NCBI GenBank assembly: GCA_947501805.1
Contig: CANMXJ010000005.1
Location: 62,001-126,000, forward strand
Origin: an uncultured Sulfitobacter sp.
GTDB taxonomy: Bacteria > Pseudomonadota > Alphaproteobacteria > Rhodobacterales > Rhodobacteraceae
DNA length: 64,000 nucleotides
Reading direction: 5' to 3'
In this document: positions 17,980 to 26,194 of the stretch, piece by piece
How positions within the stretch are numbered: the first letter of the stretch is position 1
Layout: the number at the start of each line of letters is the position of its first letter
Position numbers and translations under genes: made by a program
Notes under the pieces: generated by a model
The model's input: only the letters and a program-made list of their open reading frames with translations
Database searches by the model: none
Told to the model about the DNA's origin: nothing

Positions 17980-19398
17980 TCACAGGAAGCGCGTCGCCAC
18001 TTCAAGATCGTTCAACAATAGGTCTTTTGCTTCTGACCTACGCTGCGCGTCCGGTTGGCGCAGCAGGTAGGCAGGATGCAGCGTAACAAGCACCGGTTGA
18101 CCGGTTGCGGTGTGCTCTATTTGTCCTCGGCGGGACAGGATCGACGCACCATTTCCTGTCAACGCTTGGGCCGCTGTTGCACCCATCGCGACGATGAGCT
18201 CGGGTTTGACCTGATCCACCTCTGCATCCAGCCACCACTTGCAATGGGCGATTTCATCCGCATCGGGCCGCTGATGTATCCGCCGTCGACCTTTCGCCTG
18301 AAACTTGAAATGCTTCACCGCGTTGGTGATATATGTTGACGTGCGATCCAGCGATGCGGCGGCTGCGACATCGTCAAACAACTGACCTGCCGGGCCGATA
18401 AACGGTTTGCCGTGCAAGTCTTCCATATCGCCGGGTTGTTCGCCTACTACCATCAGACTTGCATCCTTTGGCCCTTCGCCAAGGACAGCCTGCGTTGCGC
18501 TGCGGTGTAGCGGGCATCGGGTACAGGCGGCAATATCTTTCTCAAGCGCACCTTCCGGACCCTTCCAGGCCGATGTACATGCCGCAAGTTGAGCTTGCAC
18601 TTGCGCCATACGCTTGGGCGGCAATGTTGGCGCGCTTTCCGCCATCTGGCGTGCGCGTGTCGGTGCGTTGGCGATCAGGTCGGGAATGGATGCAGCCTCC
18701 GGCAGGTTTTTCCAATACTTCTTGGGCATCTCTGATTGCATCGCCTGCACCTTGAGCCGCGCAGGATTGAAGATGTTACGAAAATAGGTAATCCAAAGAT
18801 CTTCGCTGGCGTCATCCGGTAAATCGGGTTTGGGCTGACCCGTGACGAATGAAAGCCGACCTTGCTCGAAAATCGCGGACACATGTGGGGTCACGATCCG
18901 CCAATCCATGTCCGCAAACCGTTTCACGAAAAACTGCGCGGTAGGCTCGACTGTGTGGTGAGTCGGTTCAAACCAGGCGGCAAAGGAACGCCGTTTGTCA
19001 CTTTCGCATCCGATCTCGCGAAAGCGAACAAAAGCTTTCATTTTATGCTGACATCGCCTGACGTTTTTTTCCATGTTACGCAAACGGGCCAGATCGCTGT
19101 CCCCGCGATCCGACATCAGGTGGGGCGCTGTGCGCAGTCGCCACAAGAACGCATAGAGTCGTGCAAACCGTTCGGGGTCGTTGTGCCAGACGACAGTATT
19201 TGCCAGTGCGACAAAGCTGCGGGGCACGGTGATGGTCCCTTGCTTATGGGCTGGTGGCTGCGTTGCGAACAAATCCGCATCGCTCGACACTTCGCCCCAT
19301 AGGATTTGATCTGGCGCGATACCGGACGCCAGAAATCCACGCGCCTTTTCACGCCAAATCTGTGCCGCACCAATATCGGGGATCACAACGTGCTGCAT
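17980..19398 (-). CDS. udgX: DUF4130-UdgX fusion: uracil-DNA glycosylase superfamily protein
   Basis: The 472-residue protein joins an N-terminal DUF4130 domain (residues about 1-240; for example LWRLRTAPHLMSDR and DMDWRIVTPHVSAIF) to a C-terminal UdgX domain. The latter shows the iron-sulfur Cys pair ACTRCPLHRSATQ, motif A VVGEQPGDMEDLHGKPFIGP, the UdgX-specific loop GRRRIHQRP and the final LVTLHPAYLLR. In UdgX the His of the (K/R)RRIH loop attacks the sugar after uracil removal and leaves the protein covalently bound to DNA; this is known of the family. Its ATG overlaps the stop of the upstream radical SAM gene by one base (TAATG), so the two are coupled. The operon is preceded by a LexA box. 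Confidence 0.92.
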   Translation of the reverse strand: MQHVVIPDIGAAQIWREKARGFLASGIAPDQILWGEVSSDADLFATQPPAHKQGTITVPRSFVALANTVVWHNDPERFARLYAFLWRLRTAPHLMSDRGDSDLARLRNMEKNVRRCQHKMKAFVRFREIGCESDKRRSFAAWFEPTHHTVEPTAQFFVKRFADMDWRIVTPHVSAIFEQGRLSFVTGQPKPDLPDDASEDLWITYFRNIFNPARLKVQAMQSEMPKKYWKNLPEAASIPDLIANAPTRARQMAESAPTLPPKRMAQVQAQLAACTSAWKGPEGALEKDIAACTRCPLHRSATQAVLGEGPKDASLMVVGEQPGDMEDLHGKPFIGPAGQLFDDVAAAASLDRTSTYITNAVKHFKFQAKGRRRIHQRPDADEIAHCKWWLDAEVDQVKPELIVAMGATAAQALTGNGASILSRRGQIEHTATGQPVLVTLHPAYLLRQPDAQRRSEAKDLLLNDLEVATRFL

Positions 19399-20633
19399 TA
19401 GAACAGGGACAACTGCTTTGGGGGCGGCACAAAGCGCGCGCGCAGGTTTGCGCTGTCTGTAAGCGCACCTGGGGTCCAGCCACCCGCCGTGATAAACGCG
19501 CGCGCTTTTTTCATCGAGGCCCCCATGCGGATAAGGTCATCATAGCGCAGCGCACGATGACGCCGGGTCGACAGAATACGGGTCACGGTTTTCACTCCAA
19601 ATCCCGGCACCCGCAGCAGCATTTCACGGCTTGCGAGGTTCACATCCAGCGGAAACACGGCACGGTGGGCCAGCGCCCATGCGAGTTTTGGATCGACTTC
19701 CAGATCAAGGTTGCCATCGGCGGTCACCGATGTGATCTCGTCCAGTTCGAATTCGTAAAACCGCAACAACCAATCCGCCTGATACAACCGGTGTTCGCGT
19801 TCCAGCGGCGGTCTGATCAGGGGCAGCTTGGCGGAACTATCGGGAATGGGAGAGAATGCAGAATAATAGACCCTCTTAAGCTTGTAGCTGGAATAAAGCC
19901 GTGTCGACTGCCCCAGAATGGCGGCATCATTTGATCCGTCCGCACCGATGATCATTTGCGTTGATTGGCCTGCAGGCGCAAAGCGGGGCAGCCGTTTACC
20001 TGAGAACGATCTATCCTTACCCGCATCCTTGCGTAAGCGAACATCGGCCATGGCTTTGCGTATTTGCTCGGGTTTCTTCTCCGGCGCATAGTGCTGGACG
20101 GCCGCATCGGTTGGTAATTCCACGTTGATGGACAGCCGATCCGCGAGAAGCCCTGCCTGCTCAATCAGTTCGGGGGCGGCATCCGGTATGGTCTTGAGGT
20201 GGATGTAGCCGCGAAAATTTTCCTCATGGCGCAGCTTTCTTGCGATCTGCACCATGTCTGACATGGTATCATCCGGCGAACGGATAACGCCGGAAGAGAG
20301 AAACAGCCCTTCAATATAGTTGCGCCGATAGAATTCTATGGTCAGCTTCACGACCTCATCCACACTGAAGCGTGCGCGTTTCACGTTTGAGGACACGCGG
20401 TTGATACAATAGCTGCAATCATAGATGCAGAAGTTGGTCATCAGGATTTTCAGCAAGCTGATACAGCGACCGTCAGGTGCATAGGCATGGCAAATGCCGG
20501 AACCATCGTTTGATCCCAGCCCTTTTCCATCACGAGAGTCGCGTTTCGTCGATCCTGACGAGGCACAGGATGCGTCATATTTTGCTGCATCGCTGAGAAT
20601 TGCGAGTTTTTGGTCAAGTGTTTTTTGCGTCAT
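19398..20633 (-). CDS. putative DNA modification/repair radical SAM protein
   Basis: The 411-residue product belongs to the radical SAM family that is regularly paired with DUF4130-UdgX. The cluster motif is MTNFCIYDCSYCINR (CxxxCxxC), followed by EGLFLSSGVIRSPDDTM, and a C-terminal helix-hairpin-helix-like segment (ASREMLLRVPGFGVKTVTRIL) that should bind DNA. The last five residues are QLSLF, which equals the consensus beta-clamp-binding pentapeptide. I chose the ATG at 20633 (MTQKTLDQKLAIL), since a TTG 20 codons upstream would place the LexA box inside the gene. The chemistry it performs is unknown. Confidence 0.9.
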   Translation of the reverse strand: MTQKTLDQKLAILSDAAKYDASCASSGSTKRDSRDGKGLGSNDGSGICHAYAPDGRCISLLKILMTNFCIYDCSYCINRVSSNVKRARFSVDEVVKLTIEFYRRNYIEGLFLSSGVIRSPDDTMSDMVQIARKLRHEENFRGYIHLKTIPDAAPELIEQAGLLADRLSINVELPTDAAVQHYAPEKKPEQIRKAMADVRLRKDAGKDRSFSGKRLPRFAPAGQSTQMIIGADGSNDAAILGQSTRLYSSYKLKRVYYSAFSPIPDSSAKLPLIRPPLEREHRLYQADWLLRFYEFELDEITSVTADGNLDLEVDPKLAWALAHRAVFPLDVNLASREMLLRVPGFGVKTVTRILSTRRHRALRYDDLIRMGASMKKARAFITAGGWTPGALTDSANLRARFVPPPKQLSLF

Positions 20634-20635
20634 TT

Positions 20636-20650
20636 GTTCATGATATGTTC
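20636..20650. promoter_or_regulatory. LexA (SOS) box
   Basis: The sequence GTTC-ATGATAT-GTTC is an exact match to the alphaproteobacterial LexA operator GTTC-N7-GTTC. It lies 2 to 17 bases upstream of the chosen ATG of the radical SAM gene, so bound LexA would cover the transcription start region. It predicts DNA-damage induction of the radical SAM-UdgX operon. Confidence 0.8.
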
Positions 20651-20862
20651 TATAGATCGGACTTGCACCCTTAAAATTGACAGACGTCGACAAAAGACAG
20701 GATGGGTAGTGTAAACCGCACGGAGAAAAGCGGTCCTTGCGCCAAAGTCAGTTTTCGGGATTTCAGATTTTTTCGTTAAACCCATTTTACTACGTAGAAA
20801 AAGGGAACCCTTGTTGTACATCGGCTGTATAGGCGACCGGCATTTGGCAAAGGAAGTCACTT

Positions 20863-21732
20863 ATGGAACCCGTTAAGATTTTGCTCACGCAGCTGAATGA
20901 AATTCTGCGCGCATCAATCGAACTGCTGCCACAGCTTGTTGTCGCTGTTGTTGTTATTTTTCTCACGGCTCTGCTCAGCAAGTTTACGAAGTTCATTGCG
21001 CGGCAGGGTCTTGAGCGCACGAAATTGCGCCGGAGCCTGAAGGAGTTGTTTACACTATTACTGTCAATTCTGGTTTGGATTCTGGGCCTGATGATCGCTG
21101 CTGTCATCGTCTTTCCGGGCCTCACACCGGCAAGTATTCTGGCCGGTCTCGGCATTGGATCGGTCGCTATCGGCTTTGCCTTCAAAGATGTGTTCGAGAA
21201 CTTTCTTGCAGGGATCATCATTCTGTTTCGTCGGGAAATGCGGATCGGGGATCACATCAAGTGTAACGATATCGAGGGCGAGGTTGACCAGATCGCCATC
21301 CGCGAAAGCCATATCCGGCAAACAGATGGTCAGTTGGTGATTGTACCAAATTCAATCCTGTTCAAGAATCCGGTTACTGTCCGAACGGATCAGGATATCA
21401 GACGGGTCACGGTGATCTGTGGTGTCGCCTACGACGTCGACATCGAGACTGCGCGCAAGGTAATTGCAGATGCCGTTGGTGCCTGTGACAGTGTCATTCA
21501 GGACGGGAAACCAATTCAGGTTTTCGCTCAGGAATTTGCCGAGTCCTCCGTCAACTTCGAAGTGACGTGGTGGACAAGGTCGACACCGGTCGAGGTGCGC
21601 CGTTCGCGCGATCAGGTTATCGCAGCCGTGAAACGGGGTCTGGATGAGGCTGGTATCGAAATTCCGTTCCCCTACCGGACACTGACGTTCAAGGAACCAT
21701 TGTCGATCGGTTCAGAGGGGCAAAAACCGTAA
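20863..21732 (+). CDS. small-conductance mechanosensitive channel (MscS family)
   Basis: This 289-residue inner-membrane protein has three predicted membrane helices, the pore helix with the glycine/alanine pattern PASILAGLGIGSVAIGFAFKDVFENFLAG, then the MscS beta domain FRREMRIGDHIKCNDIEGEVDQI and VIVPNSILFKNPVTV. MscS channels open on hypo-osmotic shock to release solutes. The length matches the basic MscS form. It is monocistronic, followed by a strong bidirectional terminator. A GGAAC 55 bases upstream lacks a matching -10 element. Confidence 0.9.
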   Translation: MEPVKILLTQLNEILRASIELLPQLVVAVVVIFLTALLSKFTKFIARQGLERTKLRRSLKELFTLLLSILVWILGLMIAAVIVFPGLTPASILAGLGIGSVAIGFAFKDVFENFLAGIIILFRREMRIGDHIKCNDIEGEVDQIAIRESHIRQTDGQLVIVPNSILFKNPVTVRTDQDIRRVTVICGVAYDVDIETARKVIADAVGACDSVIQDGKPIQVFAQEFAESSVNFEVTWWTRSTPVEVRRSRDQVIAAVKRGLDEAGIEIPFPYRTLTFKEPLSIGSEGQKP

Positions 21733-21766
21733 TCACAATAGGCTGTCGGGCATCCCGAAACACAAA

Positions 21767-21790
21767 AAAGGACGGGTTGCCCCGTCCTTT
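21767..21790. terminator. bidirectional rho-independent terminator
   Basis: AAAGGACGGG, a TTGC loop and CCCGTCCTTT form a perfect ten-base-pair stem between two convergent genes. A-rich bases precede it and T-rich bases follow, so it can act on both strands. Confidence 0.8.
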
Positions 21791-21847
21791 CCTGTCTCTG
21801 TCCGTCAGCGGTACGAGGTATCAAACCGCCTGTGGCATCGAGGTATT

Positions 21848-22702
21848 TTAGAAGCCAAGCACCAAGGAAACGCCCAGCGTATTGTCTGTCGATTTCAGGC
21901 CCGCAGCAGGGTCTGTGTTGTATTCTGTCCGGTAGCTGACCCGTGTGGACAGGTTATTGGACATTTTGAAGTTCATACCGGCGTCGTTTGCCAGAATGGT
22001 GTTGATGTCGGAACCCAGAACGTCGGTGTCCATTGTGAAAGATACGGTGTCGTTCAGTTCATAGTAGTAACGTGAAGAGGCGATGAAGCCGACTTCGGTT
22101 TCGGAGTTGCCGGTTACGTCTTCAAAGTAACGTACACCCGGGCCTGCCTGAACACGCCATGTGTGGCCGTCCTTGTTAATTGCGCGGTAGCCGGGACCAA
22201 AGCCCAAGAACGCATCGGTTGTGTCGCCGTCGATGGAAGCGCCAGTCGCATCGGTTTGGAACCCGTCGTACTGAACGCGCGCAATACCGAAGCCGTACAC
22301 TTTTTCGGTGAAGTAACGGCTACCCTCATAGGTCGCAAAGAAAGATTCTTCGCTTTTGGTGCCGTTTGCCTCGCCGTATTCAGCCGCAAAGCCGATCAGG
22401 TGGTTCCAGTCGCCAATGCCGTATGTCAGACGACCAGCGGCAGACAGTTCGCCGTTGTCTGTGTTGCCGGAAGTGCCGGATGCAGACAGTGCAAAGGATC
22501 CACGCCAGCCTTGAGCAACGCCGTTCGGGCCGTAACGCTCTGCGTCGTCGCCGCGTGCGAGGTCTTTATTCACATCGCGTGTGATGTCGTCGATGTCGTC
22601 ATTCAGGGCTTCAACCCCGACGATACGGCTTTGCGCAAATGCAGGCGCAGCAACCATTAGGGCCAGTACAGATACAGTGGCCAGTTTAGAAAGAGTGTTC
22701 AT
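21848..22702 (-). CDS. DUF481 family outer-membrane beta-barrel protein
   Basis: The 284-residue product has a signal peptide (MNTLSKLATVSVLALMVAAP up to AFAQS) and a C-terminal part of alternating strands typical of DUF481 (YdiY-like) salt-stress-related outer-membrane proteins: GSFALSASGTSGNTDNGELS, LIGFAAEYGEANGTKSEESF, FLGFGPGYR and the terminal aromatic GVSLVLGF. The final phenylalanine is the usual signal for insertion by the Bam complex. Function unknown. It stands alone, with a signal-peptide start that leaves little doubt. Confidence 0.87.
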   Translation of the reverse strand: MNTLSKLATVSVLALMVAAPAFAQSRIVGVEALNDDIDDITRDVNKDLARGDDAERYGPNGVAQGWRGSFALSASGTSGNTDNGELSAAGRLTYGIGDWNHLIGFAAEYGEANGTKSEESFFATYEGSRYFTEKVYGFGIARVQYDGFQTDATGASIDGDTTDAFLGFGPGYRAINKDGHTWRVQAGPGVRYFEDVTGNSETEVGFIASSRYYYELNDTVSFTMDTDVLGSDINTILANDAGMNFKMSNNLSTRVSYRTEYNTDPAAGLKSTDNTLGVSLVLGF

Positions 22703-22861
22703 GGGTCATTCCTTTCCCAACAAGGAGACCCGTCGTCCGGCGTCATCGCCTTAGATCGGGAGCATTTCTGCTAGGGAGAGGTCTAAATTATCTATTGATC
22801 GGAGTGAAATTCATATAAATCACGCGTGACATGAGTATTTCGCATTTGTAATGCGGACCGA

Positions 22862-23767
22862 TCATCCAGTGTCGCTGTCTTCCATCGCATCAAGCTGATC
22901 AATAACGGTTTCTTGTTCTTTTTCAGCGGCTTGGGCGACTCTTTGAAGGGCGTTGCGCGCGTTGTCTGCAATCGTTTCATCCAGGTCATCCCGCCAGACG
23001 ACCCATGCAGGATAGGGAAAGCGTGGCGCGTCTGCCACAATATGTAAAATACCCGCGTCCACCCGCCGCTTCACGGCCCGTGCGGGCAGGTAGGCAACAG
23101 CGCGACGGTGGGCAATATACTCCGCAGTCAGTGCGCCAAGGCTCATTGTTAGGCCGGGATTCGTCAGATGGGGTAGGGCGATGGCATGCGCATGGGTGAA
23201 TTCCGGTCCCCAATCGACAAAGACATACCCATCCTTGTTGTTCGCTGACGCATCAGGGAAGGAGGCGACCATGATCAACTCGTCCTCCAGTGCCTTTTCC
23301 ACAATCAATCCGGGACGCAATTGCGGTGTGTATAGAAGTGCGGCCTGCACCATCCCCTCAACCAGAAACCGGGTGAGCCTGTCAGGCATGCCGACTTCGG
23401 TGCGGATGCTAAGCTCTGGCATGTTAACACGCAAAGCATCTACCCAGCGAAACCCGAGCCGCGGCCACAAAGAGTATTGCCCGCCAATGGTCAACGATTT
23501 GGTATACCCTTCGGGAATGGCGATTTGCTGGCGTGCTTCCTCCCATATTTTAAGAAGGCTTAGCGCATAGCGTTCGAACTGTTCCCCCGCCGGTGTCAGG
23601 ATCGCGCCAGCCTTGGAGCGGATAAAGAGCGGGTGGCCCAAGCTGTCCTCAAGGCGCTGAATGCGCAGACTGACAGCGGATTGTGTCACAAAAAGCCTGT
23701 CACAGGCAGCGACAAACGATCCGCTGTTTGCAACTTCGACGAATGTTTTGATCAGGGTGATGTCCAT
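22862..23767 (-). CDS. LysR-type transcriptional regulator
   Basis: The 301-residue regulator starts with a standard LysR helix-turn-helix (MDITLIKTFVEVANSGSFVA, then AACDRLFVTQSAVSLRIQRLED) and the linker SLGHPLFIRSKAGAILTPAG, followed by an effector-binding domain (SLTIGGQYSLWPRLGFRW). The C-terminal 30 residues are unusually acidic and helical. It is a single gene; its target is not evident because neither neighbour is divergent from it at short distance. Confidence 0.9.
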   Translation of the reverse strand: MDITLIKTFVEVANSGSFVAACDRLFVTQSAVSLRIQRLEDSLGHPLFIRSKAGAILTPAGEQFERYALSLLKIWEEARQQIAIPEGYTKSLTIGGQYSLWPRLGFRWVDALRVNMPELSIRTEVGMPDRLTRFLVEGMVQAALLYTPQLRPGLIVEKALEDELIMVASFPDASANNKDGYVFVDWGPEFTHAHAIALPHLTNPGLTMSLGALTAEYIAHRRAVAYLPARAVKRRVDAGILHIVADAPRFPYPAWVVWRDDLDETIADNARNALQRVAQAAEKEQETVIDQLDAMEDSDTG

Positions 23768-24094
23768 TTGCTATCTATGAGCGATGCGCATGGATAACTC
23801 AATTTCTATTCAATATCCTTGATGGGAATAAGTGGCTAAAGCCTGTCCCAGCGAAATCGGGCAGGCATCGCAAACTGCAGGTGCCACGTGGTTACGGGAT
23901 GGGGTCCCAACGCCACATCCCACACGGACCCGGTTTCGCGCTTTACTAAACAGTAGCGGCCTATGCAAAGATACGCCAACAAGGGTCGGAATGCGCGCGC
24001 AACGTCTTGTTTCAGAAATCAAGCAAAGACTTTGCGCCGAAGATACTAAGCGCTGGGATCAATGGTTCGGATGTCGGCTGAAGAATGGGATAGC
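23768..24094. other. intergenic region without recognised gene
   Basis: Frames exist on both strands, but their translations are rich in Arg, Cys and Pro, lack ribosome binding sites and resemble no family. I regard the stretch as non-coding apart from the LysR promoter at its left end. Confidence 0.4.
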
Positions 24095-24129
24095 AAAATG
24101 GTGCATCCCTTTTCAGGACGCACCATTTT
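24095..24129 (-). terminator. terminator of the DUF883/holin-like operon
   Basis: AAAATGGTGC and GCACCATTTT pair around an inner TCC/GGA stem. The structure lies 46 bases beyond the last stop codon of the operon and is followed on the minus strand by T residues. Confidence 0.65.
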
Positions 24130-24174
24130 CAAATTGATCGGGTGGCATTTCGCGCTGGTTTAACCGGGCCTTGA

Positions 24175-24924
24175 TTAGCCGACGGTGGAAGGTTCGCTTT
24201 TCAGGGCGGAGCGTGCAGCGCCGTGCGCCTTTTCGATTTCTTCCTGCAGGACAGACTTGGCCGAGACCATGACCGCATCGCGATGCTCACCCAGCAAGTC
24301 ATCCTCTCGTTTGGTGGAAGGCAGCAGGGCTCCGATAAGGGCACCCAATCCAAGTGCGATGGCACCAACTGCCAGCGGCTGATCTTGCATGAACGTTCGT
24401 GATTTCTGCGCGGTCTTGCGGGCCTGTGCCTCGACTTTTTCCTGCGCATCTACAGCGGCTTCGCGGGCTTGCAAAACGCGGGAACGGGCTGCTTCGGGTA
24501 GGGCGTCAAGACCGTCGTTTAATCTTGCACGCAACCAAGCGGCGCGCGGAGCGGTGTCATGTTCCATCATACCAGTCATCTCCTTTTTCATCTCTTCGTC
24601 CGCGGCTGCGACACGTGCATCAAAGCCGACAAACGCTTTTTGTGGTGGCACAGAACTCGGTGCCGGAGTGCGTATTTCAGGCCTTGAACCGGTTCCTGTC
24701 AGCAGCAAGCTCAGTCCTGCACCGACAAGCGCGAAGGCGGCCGGGTTCTGCTTTGCAGCGCCCCATGCCTGACGCCCGAGATCGCCGCCGTATGTTTCGG
24801 CAATCACTGCGGCATGATCCCTGACATTGTCCGGGTTAAGCGCAGCAGATAAGGAATCTAGGGACGCTGCAAGCTTCTGACGCTCGTTGGCCGCTTCGCG
24901 TTCGATGGTTTTGAAATCAGACAT
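24175..24924 (-). CDS. envelope-associated hypothetical protein with DUF3618-like N-terminus
   Basis: The 249-residue product opens with FKTIEREAANERQKLAASLD, which resembles DUF3618. It has a hydrophobic segment around NPAAFALVGAGLSLLLTG, a long charged helical middle likely to form a coiled coil (VLQAREAAVDAQEKVEAQAR) and a second hydrophobic segment LAVGAIALGLGALIGALLP. It is the last gene of a four-gene operon and overlaps the holin-like gene by eight bases (ATGTCTGA). A role in envelope stress is inferred from the operon and its EcfG promoter; no function is known. Confidence 0.75.
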   Translation of the reverse strand: MSDFKTIEREAANERQKLAASLDSLSAALNPDNVRDHAAVIAETYGGDLGRQAWGAAKQNPAAFALVGAGLSLLLTGTGSRPEIRTPAPSSVPPQKAFVGFDARVAAADEEMKKEMTGMMEHDTAPRAAWLRARLNDGLDALPEAARSRVLQAREAAVDAQEKVEAQARKTAQKSRTFMQDQPLAVGAIALGLGALIGALLPSTKREDDLLGEHRDAVMVSAKSVLQEEIEKAHGAARSALKSEPSTVG

Positions 24925-25312
24925 TTGTTGCTCCTTTCACTGCGGATACATCACGCTGAATATTGTTAATCGTGCGCGAGGGTTCGAGTGCGGACGCAGA
25001 AATGCGTGCCTTGCCAGCAAAAAACAAACCTGCCGCAATCAACAGGATAATGCCCCCGACGATTAAAGCGGCCATGCCAGCCGAAATTCCCGACGCTGCG
25101 ATATAAGCCACAAGAGCGGCTGCAAGAACATTCAGAGCCGTGAGCGCAAGAATGCCTGCGATTACAAAAAATGCGATGCCGGTTCCGGCCCGTGAAATGT
25201 TTTGCGAAATTTCCGCTTTGGCAAGCTGCAGCTCAATCTGCATCAGATTGGAAAAGTTGCGCAGAGCGTCAACCAACAATCCGGGCGCTTGGCGTGGGTC
25301 AGGATGGGACAT
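24917..25312 (-). CDS. phage holin/YqjE-like membrane protein
   Basis: This 131-residue protein has a helical N-terminus with LMQIELQLAKAEISQNISRA and two adjoining hydrophobic helices (AFFVIAGILALTALNVLAAALVAYI and AALIVGGIILLIAAGLFFAGK, given as their cores), the layout of the holin-X/YqjE family. These are inner-membrane proteins of housekeeping or stress operons, not necessarily phage. The ATG at 25312 has GAGG at proper distance and lies 14 bases inside the previous gene. The longer upstream frame is antisense-like and rejected. Confidence 0.8.
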   Translation of the reverse strand: MSHPDPRQAPGLLVDALRNFSNLMQIELQLAKAEISQNISRAGTGIAFFVIAGILALTALNVLAAALVAYIAASGISAGMAALIVGGIILLIAAGLFFAGKARISASALEPSRTINNIQRDVSAVKGATNV

Positions 25313-25769
25313 CATAGCCTCGCGAAGTTGTATTGGCGGTTGGACCTGCGCCCCAAGGATCGGAGTTTTCGCCGCTATGCTGTCTACTGTTCGGATCACG
25401 GGCCTTGAGAAACCGTGTAGCTGCGAATCCCAACAAAGCTGCCCCTCCGATAAAGAGGGCGGGGTTCTTTCGTGCAAAAGCGCTGACGTCGCGTGTGACC
25501 GAATTCAGATCCGTAGAGCGCAGACGTTCTGACAGTTGCTGAACCTGATCTGCAACCTGATGGGCAGCGCGTGCCTGAATGCTGTCATAATCGAATTCTG
25601 CCGCGGCAGCTTCGGCGGCGTTTGCCGCGTTATCCACCTTGTGCGCTGCACGGTCACGCAAATCCGCCGCCTTACGCTCTGCTTCGATCTGGATCGCTTC
25701 CTTGGCATCTTCACCAAGTTCCTGCGCTTTGTTTTTCACGTCTTGGGTTATGTCATCATGTTTGATCAT
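25299..25769 (-). CDS. helical hypothetical protein with C-terminal membrane segment
   Basis: The 156-residue product is alanine- and charge-rich over its first 100 residues (EAIQIEAERKAADLRDRAAH), as in apolipoprotein-like or ElaB/YqjD-like proteins, followed by FARKNPALFIGGAALLGFAA as a likely membrane or glycine-zipper segment, and a polar tail. The start has GGAAAGGAAG upstream. It follows the DUF883 gene after 25 bases and overlaps the holin-like gene. Context suggests an envelope stress protein; molecular function unknown. Confidence 0.75.
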   Translation of the reverse strand: MIKHDDITQDVKNKAQELGEDAKEAIQIEAERKAADLRDRAAHKVDNAANAAEAAAAEFDYDSIQARAAHQVADQVQQLSERLRSTDLNSVTRDVSAFARKNPALFIGGAALLGFAATRFLKARDPNSRQHSGENSDPWGAGPTANTTSRGYDVPS

Positions 25770-25794
25770 ATTTTCTTCCTTTCCAGCGCGTGAG

Positions 25795-26121
25795 TTAAGA
25801 CCGCTTGTAAACCAACAAGCCGATCAGAACACCAAGCCCCGCCGCCGCAGCCAGTGATGTGCCGGGGTTCCGGCGGACAAAATTTGTTGCGTCATCTGCC
25901 AAGCGCTGCAAATCGACATTTGCATGCTCTTTCGCAAAGTCCTGCACGTCACCTGCAACACGGTCCATGGATGGGATCGCTTCTTTGACACGGTCAAAGC
26001 TGACTTTTTCCGTTAAGCTTTCGCCCTGTCCTGTGCCGACGTGCTTTGGCGCAACGTCGCCGCCCGCGTCGGGGCCGGTCGCCGATGTTTTAGGTGATGA
26101 AGTCTTTTTTGAAGTAGCCAT
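25795..26121 (-). CDS. DUF883 (ElaB/YqjD) family protein
   Basis: The 108-residue protein has a Ser/Thr/Lys-rich start, a helical middle (DRVAGDVQDFAKEHANVDLQ) and the family's C-terminal signature FVRRNPGTSLAAAAGLGVLI ending GLLVYKRS. In E. coli, ElaB and YqjD are tail-anchored inner-membrane proteins made in stationary phase, and YqjD binds ribosomes. The ATG has a perfect AAGGAG upstream; an ORF extension of 66 codons is non-coding. An exact EcfG promoter lies 28 bases upstream. It is the first gene of the four-gene operon. Confidence 0.85.
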   Translation of the reverse strand: MATSKKTSSPKTSATGPDAGGDVAPKHVGTGQGESLTEKVSFDRVKEAIPSMDRVAGDVQDFAKEHANVDLQRLADDATNFVRRNPGTSLAAAAGLGVLIGLLVYKRS

Positions 26122-26148
26122 TGAATTGATCTCCTTATTTGCCAAACA

Positions 26149-26173
26149 AACGCGTCTAGGCCGGTTTGGTTCC
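26149..26173 (-). promoter_or_regulatory. EcfG promoter of the DUF883 operon
   Basis: On the minus strand GGAAC-N16-CGTT matches the EcfG consensus exactly. The predicted leader is about 20 bases, with AAGGAG inside it. Confidence 0.8.
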
Positions 26174-26194
26174 ACCTGATTATTCTGGAGCCGC

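Noticed and set aside
20803..20830. GGAAC upstream of the first mscS gene as an EcfG promoter
   Set aside because: At 16 to 17 bases distance the sequence reads CTGTA, not CGTT, so only the -35 half matches.
23832..24137. 101-codon frame in the gap before the DUF883 operon
   Set aside because: No ribosome binding site, Arg/Cys-rich composition, and it runs over a terminator hairpin.
24917..25312. Holin-like protein as evidence of a prophage
   Set aside because: The gene is in a stress operon with DUF883 and no phage structural, lysis or integrase gene is nearby.
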